Shown: positions 26,989-35,015 of the stretch, one piece after another
Layout of the letters: the number at the start of each line of letters is the position of its first letter
How positions within the stretch are numbered: position 1 is the first letter of the stretch
Translations under genes and position numbers: made by a program
Source: Candidatus Protochlamydia amoebophila UWE25
GTDB taxonomy: Bacteria > Chlamydiota > Chlamydiia > Chlamydiales > Parachlamydiaceae
Reading direction: 5' to 3'
Length of the DNA stretch: 64,000 nt
Assembly: GCF_000011565.2 (NCBI RefSeq)
Contig: NC_005861.2
Coordinates: forward strand, 1,674,001 to 1,738,000
The notes under the pieces: model-generated
The model's database searches: none
What the model was told of the DNA's origin: nothing
What the model saw: the letters and a program-made list of their open reading frames with translations, nothing else

Positions 26989-27832
26989 GATAGTGTAGTC
27001 AAGAGAAATAAAATAAATGCTTAAATGTGCTACTCTTCTACGCTCATCAATGGAGCATCTTATGGAAGCAAACAGAAGACATGATAGATCCGACAGAGTT
27101 TGGAATTTACTGGAACCTCATTTGCCAGGAAAAAGAGGGGCTTGGGGTGGTATAGCAAGAGATAATAGGATTTTTATCAATGCAGTATTTTGGATATTAA
27201 GAACGAAAGCTCCATGGAGGGATTTGCCTCCAGATTACGGTGGTTGGAGCAATACTCATCGGCGATTTATCCGATGGCGCAATCAGAGAGTCTGGGAAAG
27301 GTTGCTTGAGGTGCTGATTGACGATCCAGATTATGAATGGCTTGTAATAGATGCTTCGCATTGTAAAGTGCATCCTCATGCAACGGGAGCTAAAGGAGGT
27401 AATCAAAGCATGGGTCGTACAAAAGGGGGCTCAATACAAAATTGCATCTTGCCGTGGATGCGCATGGTCTGCCGATCAGGGTCATTATTATAGAAGGCAC
27501 AACAGCAGATTGTACTCAAGCAAGCAATTTGATCGCTGGTCTTACAGCTGAGCGATTAATGGCAGACAAAGGATATGATAGCGACGTAATCGTTGAGCAA
27601 GCTATAAGTCAGGGAATGCAAGTGGTGATTCCTCCACGAAAGAATCGCATAGCTGGTCGAGAATACGATAAAGATCTCTATAAGTTAAGGCATTTGGTGG
27701 AAAATGCATTTTTACATTTGAAGCGCTGGAGAGGAATAGCGACCCGTTATGCAAAGAACACAGCCTCATTCTTGGCTGCAATCCATATTAGATGTATTGC
27801 TATATGGGCAAAAGTCTCGTGACTACACTATC
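26989..27832 (+). mobile_element. IS5-family element (IS427-like group)
   Basis: An 844-bp element with near-perfect ends: GATAGTGTAGTCAAGAGA at the left and the reverse complement GATAGTGTAGTCACGAGA at the right. Both sides are flanked by TA (26987-26988 and 27833-27834), the usual target duplication of the IS427 group. It carries one transposase split over two overlapping frames. It sits just after pkn5 and inside the inverted remnant described above. Confidence 0.9.
27017..27822 (+). CDS. IS5-family transposase, two frames joined by -1 frameshift
   Basis: The first frame (27017-27493) holds the N-terminal part with WNLLEPHLPGKRGAWGG, W.LRTKAPWRDLPPDYGGW and the first catalytic Asp in WLVIDASHCKVH. 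The second frame (C-terminal part to 27822) holds the second Asp in LMADKGYDSD and the Glu in RHLVENAFLHLKRWRGIATRY. Reading changes by -1 at the slippery run AAAAGGGGG near 27420-27428, which joins TKGG to LNTKLHLAVDAHG and restores the family sequence exactly. This is the normal programmed frameshift arrangement of the group, so the enzyme may be functional. ATG 27050 or 27062 are alternative starts. Confidence 0.85.
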
Positions 27833-28027
27833 TAGCATTTAACTTTATTTTCTGATTAAAATAAAAATGCAAATTTCCAATATTAACTTATTTTTTTTAT
27901 CCATTTTTAATTTAACCAAAATTTTATTTATAGATTGTGCCGTTGTTACTGTGTAATTCAACAATCTCTTAAATAAGATTTGATGGAAAAATAGAAATGA
28001 TCTGTAAATATTTTGTTTATTAAAAAG

Positions 28028-28183
28028 TTAAGCCACAAAATATTGCTTTTCATTATTGCTATAAAAATTTGCAAATGTAGTCTTTAAACTTTCTACGAAA
28101 AGGCTTTCCGGCAGACTATAATACCACTCTTTGCCAAGTTCTTCAGCTCGACAATATTTTTCTGTTATTGTTAAGTCAGTCAT
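28028..28183 (-). CDS. small hypothetical protein (51 aa)
   Basis: A 51-codon frame beginning MTDLTITEKYCRAEELGKEW and ending in FYSNNEKQYFVA; its ATG (28183) overlaps the stop of the rep-like remnant upstream (ATGACTGA arrangement). The composition looks coding, with aromatic and acidic residues and no low complexity. No family is recognised. It ends at 28028, and the 27835-28027 stretch beyond it is AT-rich with nothing recognisable. Its coupling to the broken gene suggests it was part of the replication operon. Confidence 0.45.
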   Translation of the reverse strand: MTDLTITEKYCRAEELGKEWYYSLPESLFVESLKTTFANFYSNNEKQYFVA

Positions 28184-28734
28184 CCCATTTCGTTTTTAAA
28201 TTGCTCAGCAATGCTTTTATTTTTTTATCAGCACCTTTGCAAGGTTGCGTGCCTTTATTTAAAGCTTGCCTGACATATGCTGCTAGCTTCATTGGCATAG
28301 GAATTTTTGAATTTACTTTGTTGTTGCCAGTAAACTTGAAGAGCTATTTTGATCTTCTCGATCCCAAAATTTTTGATCCACCAGGTTGCATGCTTTTCTT
28401 CAATGCAATCTCCTTGAACAGGCTTAAGATGGAGAAGATAATTTAAAAATTTCTTTTCGTCTGAATTAAAAGTTTTTTTCCAATCCAGGTTTTTAAAATT
28501 TTCTTTGTTTAAATTTTTAGGAATGGAAGGAATAGGTTTATTTAATGAAATAGGTGATTTAACAAAATTTTGTTTGGTTGAGGATTTTGTTTTTAAAGCT
28601 TCATTTTTTTGATGGGTCAGTGATTTGCTGCTATCATTGATCTCATTTAAAGACATAGATGTCATTGATATATTTGTATATGTCGTCTCATTTTCATGAC
28701 CACCTGTTTCGATTTTTCTAAATAGGGGGTACAA
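28176..28734 (-). pseudogene. degraded second copy of the rep-like C-terminal domain
   Basis: The frame ending at 28255 contains NSDEKKFLNYLLHLKPVQGD, HATWWIKNFGIEKIKIALQVYW, clearly paralogous to SDEQKSFLNYLLNIQPEMGD, HATWWIKSFGIEKIQTALQVYW in the intact neighbour. After QQSKFKN the frame is lost. Shifting frame restores IPMPMKLAAYVRQALNKGTQP, which matches VPMPQHMGKYMCTALNEDLRP of the neighbour, and runs to a TGA at 28176-28178. So this is a partial tandem duplication with a frameshift near 28300. It overlaps the end of the intact gene by ~73 bp in another frame. Confidence 0.65.
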
Positions 28735-29534
28735 GAATTCGAGCCCATGGGACGTAAGTCTTCATTAAGAGCTGTACACATGTATTTGCCCATATGTTGG
28801 GGCATAGGAACAGCAGGATCTAGTTTAGCTCTTTCAACTCTTTCCCAATAAACTTGAAGAGCTGTTTGGATCTTCTCGATCCCAAAACTTTTAATCCACC
28901 ATGTGGCATGGTTCTTTTCAATGGGATCACCCATTTCAGGCTGAATATTTAGCAAATAATTCAAAAAGCTTTTTTGTTCATCCGAAAATTTAACAGACCA
29001 ATCTTTTTCTTTGGTTTTAAATTGAGGAGATTCTATTTGAATGGAGGGAGTTTGTAGAGTTGATGGATTAATTTGCATCTCTGGAATTGAAGTTGATAAG
29101 GAGTGATCAGTCTGCTGAGTAATAGAAGAAATCTTTTCTGGATAAATTCCTATATACATAACATTATTAAGCAAGTAAGACCCTATTTTCGTAGCGCGAA
29201 ATTCTCGAAAAATAAGCCCTTTATTTTCTAAGAAAATCAAAGCATTTCGGCTTTGTATTTCGCTAAAGCCGAACTTTTTATTAAAATATTTATAATTCAA
29301 CTGTAAAAGATCATCTTTGAACTTTTTTCCATAGCCTACCATTTCGCTCGTTTTGATATCGTAAGTGGGGATAGGTCGGTACCAATAAACAATGTCAGCT
29401 AAGATTAAAGCAGCATTGGTTTGAATTTTACCTTTTTCATTGCGAAGATGAGCGTACCACTCATTGGGAATAATATTGCCTTGTATGGCAATTTTTCCCA
29501 CCTGTTCAACGGTTTCATTGATGGTATAAATCAC
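28662..29534 (-). CDS. plasmid replication-initiator-like protein with winged-helix N-terminus
   Basis: A 290-residue protein starting at GTG 29534 with AGGAG 6 nt upstream. Residues ~30-125 look like a DnaD/RepA-type winged helix: AALILADIVYWYRPI, then FSEIQSRNALIFLENKGLIFREFRA as recognition helix and wing. A low-complexity Ser/Thr/Pro/Gln linker (~135-180) leads to a C-terminal domain (~185-265; HATWWIKSFGIEKIQTALQVYWERV). The gene is preceded by a structured leader, an antisense RNA candidate and, 0.7 kb upstream, iterons. That context is my main reason for calling it a replication initiator; the protein family was not confirmed by search. Confidence 0.55.
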   Translation of the reverse strand: MIYTINETVEQVGKIAIQGNIIPNEWYAHLRNEKGKIQTNAALILADIVYWYRPIPTYDIKTSEMVGYGKKFKDDLLQLNYKYFNKKFGFSEIQSRNALIFLENKGLIFREFRATKIGSYLLNNVMYIGIYPEKISSITQQTDHSLSTSIPEMQINPSTLQTPSIQIESPQFKTKEKDWSVKFSDEQKSFLNYLLNIQPEMGDPIEKNHATWWIKSFGIEKIQTALQVYWERVERAKLDPAVPMPQHMGKYMCTALNEDLRPMGSNSCTPYLEKSKQVVMKMRRHIQIYQ

Positions 29535-29540
29535 AAAATT

Positions 29541-29559
29541 CTCCTGTTTGTTGCAGGAG
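29541..29559 (-). promoter_or_regulatory. hairpin sequestering the rep-like gene's Shine-Dalgarno
   Basis: On the minus strand CTCCTG and CAGGAG form a perfect 6-bp stem with a 7-nt loop; the AGGAG of the right arm is the ribosome site for GTG 29534. The stem would keep the site closed, so translation should be low unless the leader refolds. This is typical of plasmid rep leaders under antisense control. Confidence 0.55.
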
Positions 29560-29656
29560 ACGTTAAAATCAAAGTGTTCTTAAGTTCCTAATATTTAAAA
29601 CATAAGAATAGGAAATTAAAAAAAATAGACAAAAAAAATCTATATAGAGTTTTCCC

Positions 29657-29686
29657 TTGAATACTTTTGTTATACTTTGATAATAT
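29657..29686 (+). promoter_or_regulatory. promoter of the candidate antisense RNA
   Basis: TTGAAT (29657-29662), an 18-bp spacer, then TAATAT (29681-29686). It points along the plus strand, opposite to the rep-like gene, and is followed ~40 bp later by a strong terminator with no ORF between. Confidence 0.55.
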
Positions 29687-29692
29687 AGGGGA

Positions 29693-29768
29693 ATACAATT
29701 ACTGTCGGTGTGTGACCACAGCTTTTGGCCATAAAAGGTTGGCGCCTTTTATGGCTTAATTTTTTTTA
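29693..29768 (+). ncRNA. candidate antisense (countertranscribed) RNA to the rep leader
   Basis: Promoter and terminator define a plus-strand transcript of ~75 nt lying within the 337-bp leader region of the minus-strand rep-like gene. Its 3' half is one strong hairpin: 11-bp perfect arms GCCATAAAAGG and CCTTTTATGGC around the loop TTGGCG. The loop contains UUGG, which fits the YUNR U-turn motif of antisense RNAs that start pairing by loop-loop contact. No ORF is present. Plasmid copy-number control is inferred; expression is unproven. Confidence 0.5.
29728..29768 (+). terminator. Rho-independent terminator of the antisense RNA
   Basis: An 11-bp perfect stem (29728-29738 and 29745-29755) with a 6-nt loop is followed by TTAATTTTTTTT on the plus strand only. 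The opposite strand has no T-run, so it terminates plus-strand transcription, although both flanking genes are on the minus strand. The remainder of 29769-29871 holds no gene. Confidence 0.8.
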
Positions 29769-29871
29769 TATCCCTACGCATTTTCAACGTCTCAATTCAT
29801 TTTAGCCCTAAAATATATAATTAGAGGTAGATGCCTTAGCTTACAAGCATTAAAGGCAAATTACTCTTTAG

Positions 29872-30114
29872 TTAGTTTTCTGAAAAAATATCTTTTTCTT
29901 CACTTAATTGATTATCTGGTTGTTGTTTCGCTCTCCTCTGAGCAGCCTCTTTCATTTCATTAAGAAGCCATTCTTCGAGTAATTTTTTATGAAAACGCCA
30001 AGTCTTACCAAATTTAACAGAAGGAATTTTTCCTTCTTTTGCATATCTATAAAGAGTTGGCCTGGATAAATTTAAAAATTCACAAGCTTCGTCTATATTT
30101 AAGAAATCTATCAT
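29872..30114 (-). CDS. excisionase-like helix-turn-helix protein
   Basis: With ATG 30114 the protein is 80 residues and begins MIDFLNIDEACEFLNLSRPT, followed by LYRYAKEGKIPSVKFGKTWRFHK. This is the HTH_17/excisionase-family signature: a helix-turn-helix at residues ~5-25 and a wing ending in W.F. The frame is open back to ATG 30192 (106 residues), but family members start just before the HTH, and AAAGG lies ~10 nt upstream of 30114. The C-terminal tail is Gln/Glu-rich. It sits between the iterons and the rep-like gene, so a role in replication control or element excision is plausible. Confidence 0.75.
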   Translation of the reverse strand: MIDFLNIDEACEFLNLSRPTLYRYAKEGKIPSVKFGKTWRFHKKLLEEWLLNEMKEAAQRRAKQQPDNQLSEEKDIFSEN

Positions 30115-30256
30115 TTTTTTCGGCCTTTCGATTATTAAGCCTAACTTAATAGCATGAAAACGTACAGTGTCAACGATAAATTTACATTTCATTTATTTTT
30201 AATTAACCTTGAATGCTTGTTTGAGTAAAATAAAATAAAGATAATCTAAACTGTTT

Positions 30257-30360
30257 TGCGACAAATTGTGACTGGATGCGACAAATTGTGACTAAAAAAG
30301 AGTAGCTATCAGAGAGAAGCACTTGCGACAAATTGTGACTGAATGCGACAAATTGTGACT
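30257..30360. repeat. four iterons, candidate plasmid replication origin
   Basis: Four identical 17-bp direct repeats TGCGACAAATTGTGACT start at 30257, 30277, 30324 and 30344. They form two pairs, each with 20-bp periodicity (about two helical turns), so sites face the same side of the DNA. Each contains the imperfect dyad CACAATTTGT/ACAAATTGTG. An AT-rich stretch follows (30361-30480). Rep-like genes lie on both sides. This is the classic layout of an iteron-controlled origin. No gene lies in 30115-30534. Confidence 0.8.
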
Positions 30361-30534
30361 GGCTTCAATTTTGTTGAATATTTAATTTTTTTTCGTTCTT
30401 ATTGTTGTTATTATTTCGTTTTACGGCAAATTAGCAGATTTTTTCATAATCTAAAACTTACTAAAATTGTTTGTCCATACATGAAAAAGACCTTTATTTT
30501 TGCCTGAACCATTAAATTAAAAGGCTTTTATTAA

Positions 30535-31871
30535 ATGGGCGGAAAAAAAAGATCACCTAAATCCTTAGATACTAAAGACAAAGAGTAAGCTACTTTAATT
30601 GGATTAAATTCGATCAAAAATTTGTTAGGGCATGAAAATCAACTGACTTTATTTGATGAAGACTATATTCAAAATTTTAGCAAAACTTATGGTGTTAAGG
30701 TTCAGGAAAAAATTGAGCGTTTTGGTATCGATCTTACAGATAGCCAAGCTAGAATTATGGAAGGAATTTTGAGAGGTTTTACTCTAACCGATTATAAAGG
30801 AAATACACTGCCTTTAGAAAAATCAGACCTTGTAGATGACAAATATGCTTTTGGAGATCTTCCTTCGACGTATAAATACGTAAATAAAATTCCTTGCTTA
30901 AAAGCTACTCAAGCATAAATTTTGAAATGGGCAGGAGTAAACATTAATAGCATGGCGGAAAAAGAAAGAGCCATGGAAGCGTTAAAGCACCTAGCTACAG
31001 CTCAATATTGTTTTTATTATGACAGATTGGTGTTAGATGCTAATGGCAACCCTGAAAAGGGGGCTGATGAAAAGTGGAAGAAAGAAGAAGTAATGGCAAT
31101 TGATACGTTATTTGTCATTAAAGAAATCCGTAATAAGCCTAACGGGAATTTGGAATATTATGAAATCATTCCGAGTCCCATTTTTTTAGATCAAACAGAA
31201 AGCAATTTCATGCTTATCCCCTACAATTGGCGAGAAGAAGTTCGTTCTGTTGTGGGAAGTCGAAAAGCTTCGCTTATACATTTCGCTTTCTTCTTTTTTT
31301 ACGTTATCAATATGAAATGATGCGGCGTTCTAACCATCATGAAGAAAAAAAAGTCTTCAAAATCAATTGCAATTGGGAAGATATTGCCATCGCGATAAAA
31401 ATGCCTGAAACTGTATACAAGCGGAAAAAAGACAGAGCATTAAAAATTTTGGATGACGCTTACTTTGTGGCGAAAGAATTAGGTTATCTACAAGATTATT
31501 GGCGAGAAGAAGCTGTAGATACCTTAATTCTTAACGAACAAAAATATTTATCTTCCGAAATGAATTCGACTAAAGAAAAAACAGAACAAATAACCCATCA
31601 ATTCTCACATAGTGCTCACTTTCTATGGAATTTCTTTAACGAAAAAAAACTACTCAATGACCCGAAATATAAAATTTCTGAGTCTTTGAAACCTTCTTAT
31701 CTTCGAGAATTTGAAAACTTATTACAAGCCTGGTCCAAAGAACATATCATGCAAGTAATTGACTGGGGATTACGTCTTAAGCTTTGGCACCATCGTCTAA
31801 GTACCCCGGCTAAAATTAGACAAAATATCAGTGAAGCCATGAAAGAATTGAATAACTCGCTATTAGGATAA
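30535..31871 (+). pseudogene. broken replication-type gene (two stops, one frameshift)
   Basis: One continuous frame starts at ATG 30535 (MGGKKRSPKSLDTKDKE) but meets TAA at 30586 and TAA at 30916, and near 31270 it must shift by -1 to continue to 31871. The joined product is ~440 residues. Its middle (IERFGIDLTDSQARIMEGILRGF; ERAMEALKHLATAQYCFYYDRL; NFMLIPYNWREEVRSVVGSRKAS) and end (MPETVYKRKKDRALKILDDAYFVAKELGYL; TPAKIRQNISEAMKEL) resemble plasmid initiator-type winged-helix proteins. It starts directly downstream of the iterons. The open pieces are long, so decay is recent. I cannot name the family with certainty. Confidence 0.6.
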
Positions 31872-32055
31872 TTACCTTATTGAATTACCACATGCGTAAT
31901 TTTAAAAATTTCTCGATCCTTAAAAAGCGAAATTACAACAATAGAAAACTGTAAAAGGAATAAAGGAGAAAATGTCTTGTATTGGGTTCTGGTCAAAATT
32001 TTGAATACCAAAGGCCTGCTCAGTATTCGAAATATAAAGCACGTTGTAAAGAAAC

Positions 32056-32370
32056 ATGTCTTTGAAGATCACGATTGGTTTTAAAAAAGAAAAAGAGAGA
32101 AAATTTAAAATGCTAGCGATACTTTTTATAGTGATCATTGCTTGCACTTTTTTATTCACATGGTGACACTGGCTATTCACTGAACTTGACTACTTTCAAA
32201 TCGACTACACAAAAGAAACAAAAAAAAAGGATGTTATGGGTGATTTTTGGAAACCTTCTAAGCTTAATACTGCTGTTTTATCTCTTAAGATCTGTTTTTT
32301 TACACTTACTGTTGACGTATTGATTCCCTCAAGTTTATTTTTTAATTTTTCAATTGTCTTATCTATATAG
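32056..32370 (+). pseudogene. possible small membrane protein broken by a stop
   Basis: From ATG 32056 the frame reads MSLKITIGFKKEKERKFKML and then a membrane helix (AILFIVIIACTFLFTW), ending at TGA 32164. Read through this stop, the same frame continues with HWLFTELDYFQIDYTKETKKKDVMGDF to TAG 32368. The upstream part of 31872-32055 also contains a coding-like stretch in another frame. Weak evidence. The rest of 31872-32421 shows nothing I can name. Confidence 0.25.
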
Positions 32371-32421
32371 TTTTGGCGGGAAACATTTAAATTTATTTAA
32401 TGGGCTTGTAGCGATTTTTAC

Positions 32422-33540
32422 TTAGTATTTGGTGTCATTCTTTGTGTCTTTCTCTAACTCTTCTTCGATTTCTTTAATTGAAGGTAGACTTGATTTAAGC
32501 TCTTCGGGTAGTGCTTTGGTCAACATAGTTTCGTATTCAATTGCTGCCATTGGCTTTTTAATGTCCCTAAAAGCATATTCGGCTTTGACCTTCTTTTTTG
32601 TTTTGCATAATAAAATGCCGATTGTTGGATTATCGCTAGGGTGCTTTAACATGTCATCTACAGCAGACAAATAGAAATTGAGCTGTCCTGCATCCTCAGG
32701 CTTAAACGCACGTGCTTTAAGTTCAATAACGACGAAAGCTCTAAGTTTCACATGATAAAAAAGTAGGTCAATGTAGTATGGGTCGCCTTCTACATTGATT
32801 TGGTATTGCCTACCCATGAAAGCAAACCCTTGTCCAAGCTCTAATAAAAACTTTTGAATATGGTTAACCAAACCATCTTCCAGGTCTTTTTCTTGATGAT
32901 CTTTATGGAGTGTTAAGAAATCAAACAAGAACGGATCTTTTAACGCTTGCTGGGCTAAATCTGATTGCGGAGCTGGTAAGGTAGTTTTGAAGTTTGTTAT
33001 CGCTTTACCTTCTCTCTTGTGCAGTTTTGAGTCTATCCACATAGAGAGAATATCGCGACTCCAGCCATGCTCTAGGGTTTTATTTGCATACCAAATACGC
33101 TCTTCAATATTATCAAGCTTTTCCATTAAAACAATGTTATGACTCCAGGGAATTTGTGCTAAAACCCCTAAATGTTCTAGTTCATTAAATTGTCCCACTA
33201 GCGGTGGGACTAATTTATATTCACGATAAAAAGCTTTCATCCTAAAGATATTTGTGCGGGAAAAACCTTCTATTCCAGGAAATTCGTGTTGCAGGTCTTT
33301 GGTCAATTTATCAATGAACTTGCTACCCCATCCACAGCTTTCCTGTTTCTCAACAATTGTTTTGCCGACCATCCAGTAAAGACGAACTAACTCTTTGTTG
33401 GCGGCTGTAATTGCTCTTATCTGGCATTGTTGAATTGTTTTCTTAAGTTCTGCCAAAGTTGAAGCGTATTCTTTATTTGAAAACAGAGTGGCCTTTTCAA
33501 TCTTAGCTACAGAGTTTTTGGTCTTATTTTCCTTTGGCAT
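32422..33540 (-). CDS. YhcG-type PDDEXK nuclease (DUF1016)
   Basis: A 372-residue protein with the two-part YhcG architecture. The N-terminal domain (~22-170) contains LAELKKTIQQCQIRAITAANKELVRLYWMVGKTI, GWGSKFIDKL and FPGIEGFSRTNIFRMKAFY. The C-terminal PDDEXK-like nuclease domain (~200-345) has DPYYIDLLFYH, VVIELKARAFKPEDAGQLNFYL and TIGILLCKTKKK; the D, E-x-K and Q residues of the active site are visible. GAGGA lies 6 nt upstream of the start. Such genes travel with mobile elements and restriction or defence loci; the cellular role is not well defined. No restriction-modification partner is nearby. Confidence 0.85.
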   Translation of the reverse strand: MPKENKTKNSVAKIEKATLFSNKEYASTLAELKKTIQQCQIRAITAANKELVRLYWMVGKTIVEKQESCGWGSKFIDKLTKDLQHEFPGIEGFSRTNIFRMKAFYREYKLVPPLVGQFNELEHLGVLAQIPWSHNIVLMEKLDNIEERIWYANKTLEHGWSRDILSMWIDSKLHKREGKAITNFKTTLPAPQSDLAQQALKDPFLFDFLTLHKDHQEKDLEDGLVNHIQKFLLELGQGFAFMGRQYQINVEGDPYYIDLLFYHVKLRAFVVIELKARAFKPEDAGQLNFYLSAVDDMLKHPSDNPTIGILLCKTKKKVKAEYAFRDIKKPMAAIEYETMLTKALPEELKSSLPSIKEIEEELEKDTKNDTKY

Positions 33541-33974
33541 TTCATCCTCAAAAATTGGGGCATTAAGTTATCGATCTTAACAAGCGGCATAGTATAGATT
33601 CAAGCTAATTATTGATCTTTATAGCTTTCCTGTTGTCTTTTGTATGTCTCTTATGTTATTTTTATGTCTATGTAGGTAACCGTATAAACATGTGGATTTT
33701 ATGATTTTTGCACTATGAGAGTGTGACACGATCGTTCAGGAAAGCAGGTTTGATGCTGTGGGTTTAATAGAACGATTTATTGCTGGCATAGATGTCCAAT
33801 TCAAGGGAGGCGTATAAAAAGCAAATCAAACCTTTTATTGAATGGGTTTTAAATAAGTACTCATTAAATTTTTTTTATCCCAAAACTACAATGATTTACT
33901 TTCATAGCCACAAAACGCATTAAGCCTGGTGCAGGACCTTTTAAAATTATCTGAAGAATAAAGAGACGCTACTT
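33541..33974. other. gene-free stretch, possible gene remnants
   Basis: Mostly AT-rich. A short open stretch around 33740-33819 (reading QESRFDAVGLIERFIAGIDV) ends in TAA without a usable start, so it may be the tail of a lost gene. Nothing else was recognised. Confidence 0.3.
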
Positions 33975-34175
33975 ATGAGTATAAAAATTGACGATGATTC
34001 TCTGTTCGATGTTCCAGCTTTGGCAACAGCATTAGGTATTAAAGAGAAGACGGTAAGAAAGTTGCTTGGAGAAGGGCAAATCAAGGGAAAGAAATTAGGA
34101 AGAAAATGGTATGTTACTGGAACCACTTTAAAAGCTTACTTCAACGAGACGAGTGTCGAGAATGGCGAAAAGTGA
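33975..34175 (+). CDS. excisionase-family HTH protein (66 aa)
   Basis: A 66-residue protein with the HTH_17 pattern: LFDVPALATALGIKEKTVRK forms the helix-turn-helix and LLGEGQIKGKKLGRKWYVTG the wing, with the conserved G-K-K/W ending. Proteins of this kind bend DNA as excisionases or act as small regulators on mobile elements. No integrase gene is in the window, so a partner cannot be assigned. It is unrelated in detail to the HTH protein at 29872, although both belong to the same superfamily. Confidence 0.7.
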   Translation: MSIKIDDDSLFDVPALATALGIKEKTVRKLLGEGQIKGKKLGRKWYVTGTTLKAYFNETSVENGEK

Positions 34176-34562
34176 CAACAAATATTTCGATTGTTGAAAA
34201 CGCATTTCTCTTTTAAAAAGGTATTTATTTCTAAGTAGACTGTAGAATCTATAACGACTTTTAGAACATCTTGTAATTTTGCTTTTAAAGTAATATTGCT
34301 TTTCTGATTAGGTATGACATCTTTCCCCTATTTACTAGAATCGATGTCGACAATAGCAAAAAATAAATCTAACAAATATTGCGGAAAAATTTTGTAGATA
34401 AAAAAAGTTTTGACCTGTAACAATCAGCATATTAGTCTATTAGAAGCTATTCAGGCAATACTCGTTAACTATATAAGTTACGGTCACATGTCTACTAGAT
34501 TTGTGGGAGATATTTAAGTTCACTCAATGGCTTTGAAGACGTTAAAAGATTAGAGGTATTTT
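34176..34562. other. gene-free stretch
   Basis: The minus strand has a ~65-codon stop-to-stop open stretch (containing NQKSNITLKAKLQDVLKVVI) without a start codon, possibly a decayed gene. No promoter, repeat or RNA was recognised. Confidence 0.3.
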
Positions 34563-34766
34563 ATGGGCACAGAAAGGCAATTGAGTCTTTGGGATGTAGG
34601 TACTCCTGTAGAAGAAAATATTTTGTTTTGGAAAGAAATGCACGATTTGAAAGAAACGCAGAATAATCTCCGCCGTGGATTTTTTCAAAGATACGATATA
34701 ATGAATAAAGAAATTCAATTTCTTAAGGAACAGATTGAGCTTTTAAAAAGTGAAAAAACAGAATAA
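34563..34766 (+). CDS. small hypothetical protein, intact copy of a duplicated gene
   Basis: A 67-residue charged protein beginning MGTERQLSLWDVGTPVEENI and ending in a coiled-coil-like helix (IQFLKEQIELLKSEKTE). A degraded second copy lies at 35667-35859 with the same first residues, so the gene was duplicated. GAGG lies a few bases upstream. No family recognised. Its position beside a toxin-antitoxin pair and HTH genes suggests a mobile-element accessory gene. Confidence 0.5.
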   Translation: MGTERQLSLWDVGTPVEENILFWKEMHDLKETQNNLRRGFFQRYDIMNKEIQFLKEQIELLKSEKTE

Positions 34767-35015
34767 AAAATATTAATAGAATGATGTTTTTCTCTGATAC
34801 AAAAATGCGGATTATTTCAATTATATCCGAAAAATTGTATCAATGTTTGTAAATTTCTTATGTAGATTTATATAAGTAATGCTATTCACGTAAAAATATT
34901 CGAGTATTCGAGTATGCGAGTTAATACTCTTTTAATTGAAAAACAATTGAATGACTTTTTAATTTGAAAGCTGATTGAAGCACTTTTCTGATTGTAGTAG
35001 ATGAATACGATAGAA

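Noticed and set aside
28168..28446. 92-residue plus-strand ORF with hydrophobic segments
   Set aside because: It lies antisense to the rep-like remnant, whose minus-strand frames match a paralogue; its hydrophobicity comes from AT-rich codons read backwards.
29728..29755. Terminator for the HTH gene at 29872-30114
   Set aside because: The T-run follows the stem only on the plus strand, while that gene is on the minus strand, so the hairpin cannot serve as its Rho-independent terminator.
30257..30360. CRISPR array from the four 17-bp repeats
   Set aside because: Spacers would be 3 bp within pairs and 30 bp between them, and the repeats sit next to rep-type genes; the iteron reading fits far better.
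31920..32180. 86-residue minus-strand ORF
   Set aside because: Low-complexity Phe/Ile/Ser composition without a ribosome site; the plus strand of the same stretch looks more coding-like.
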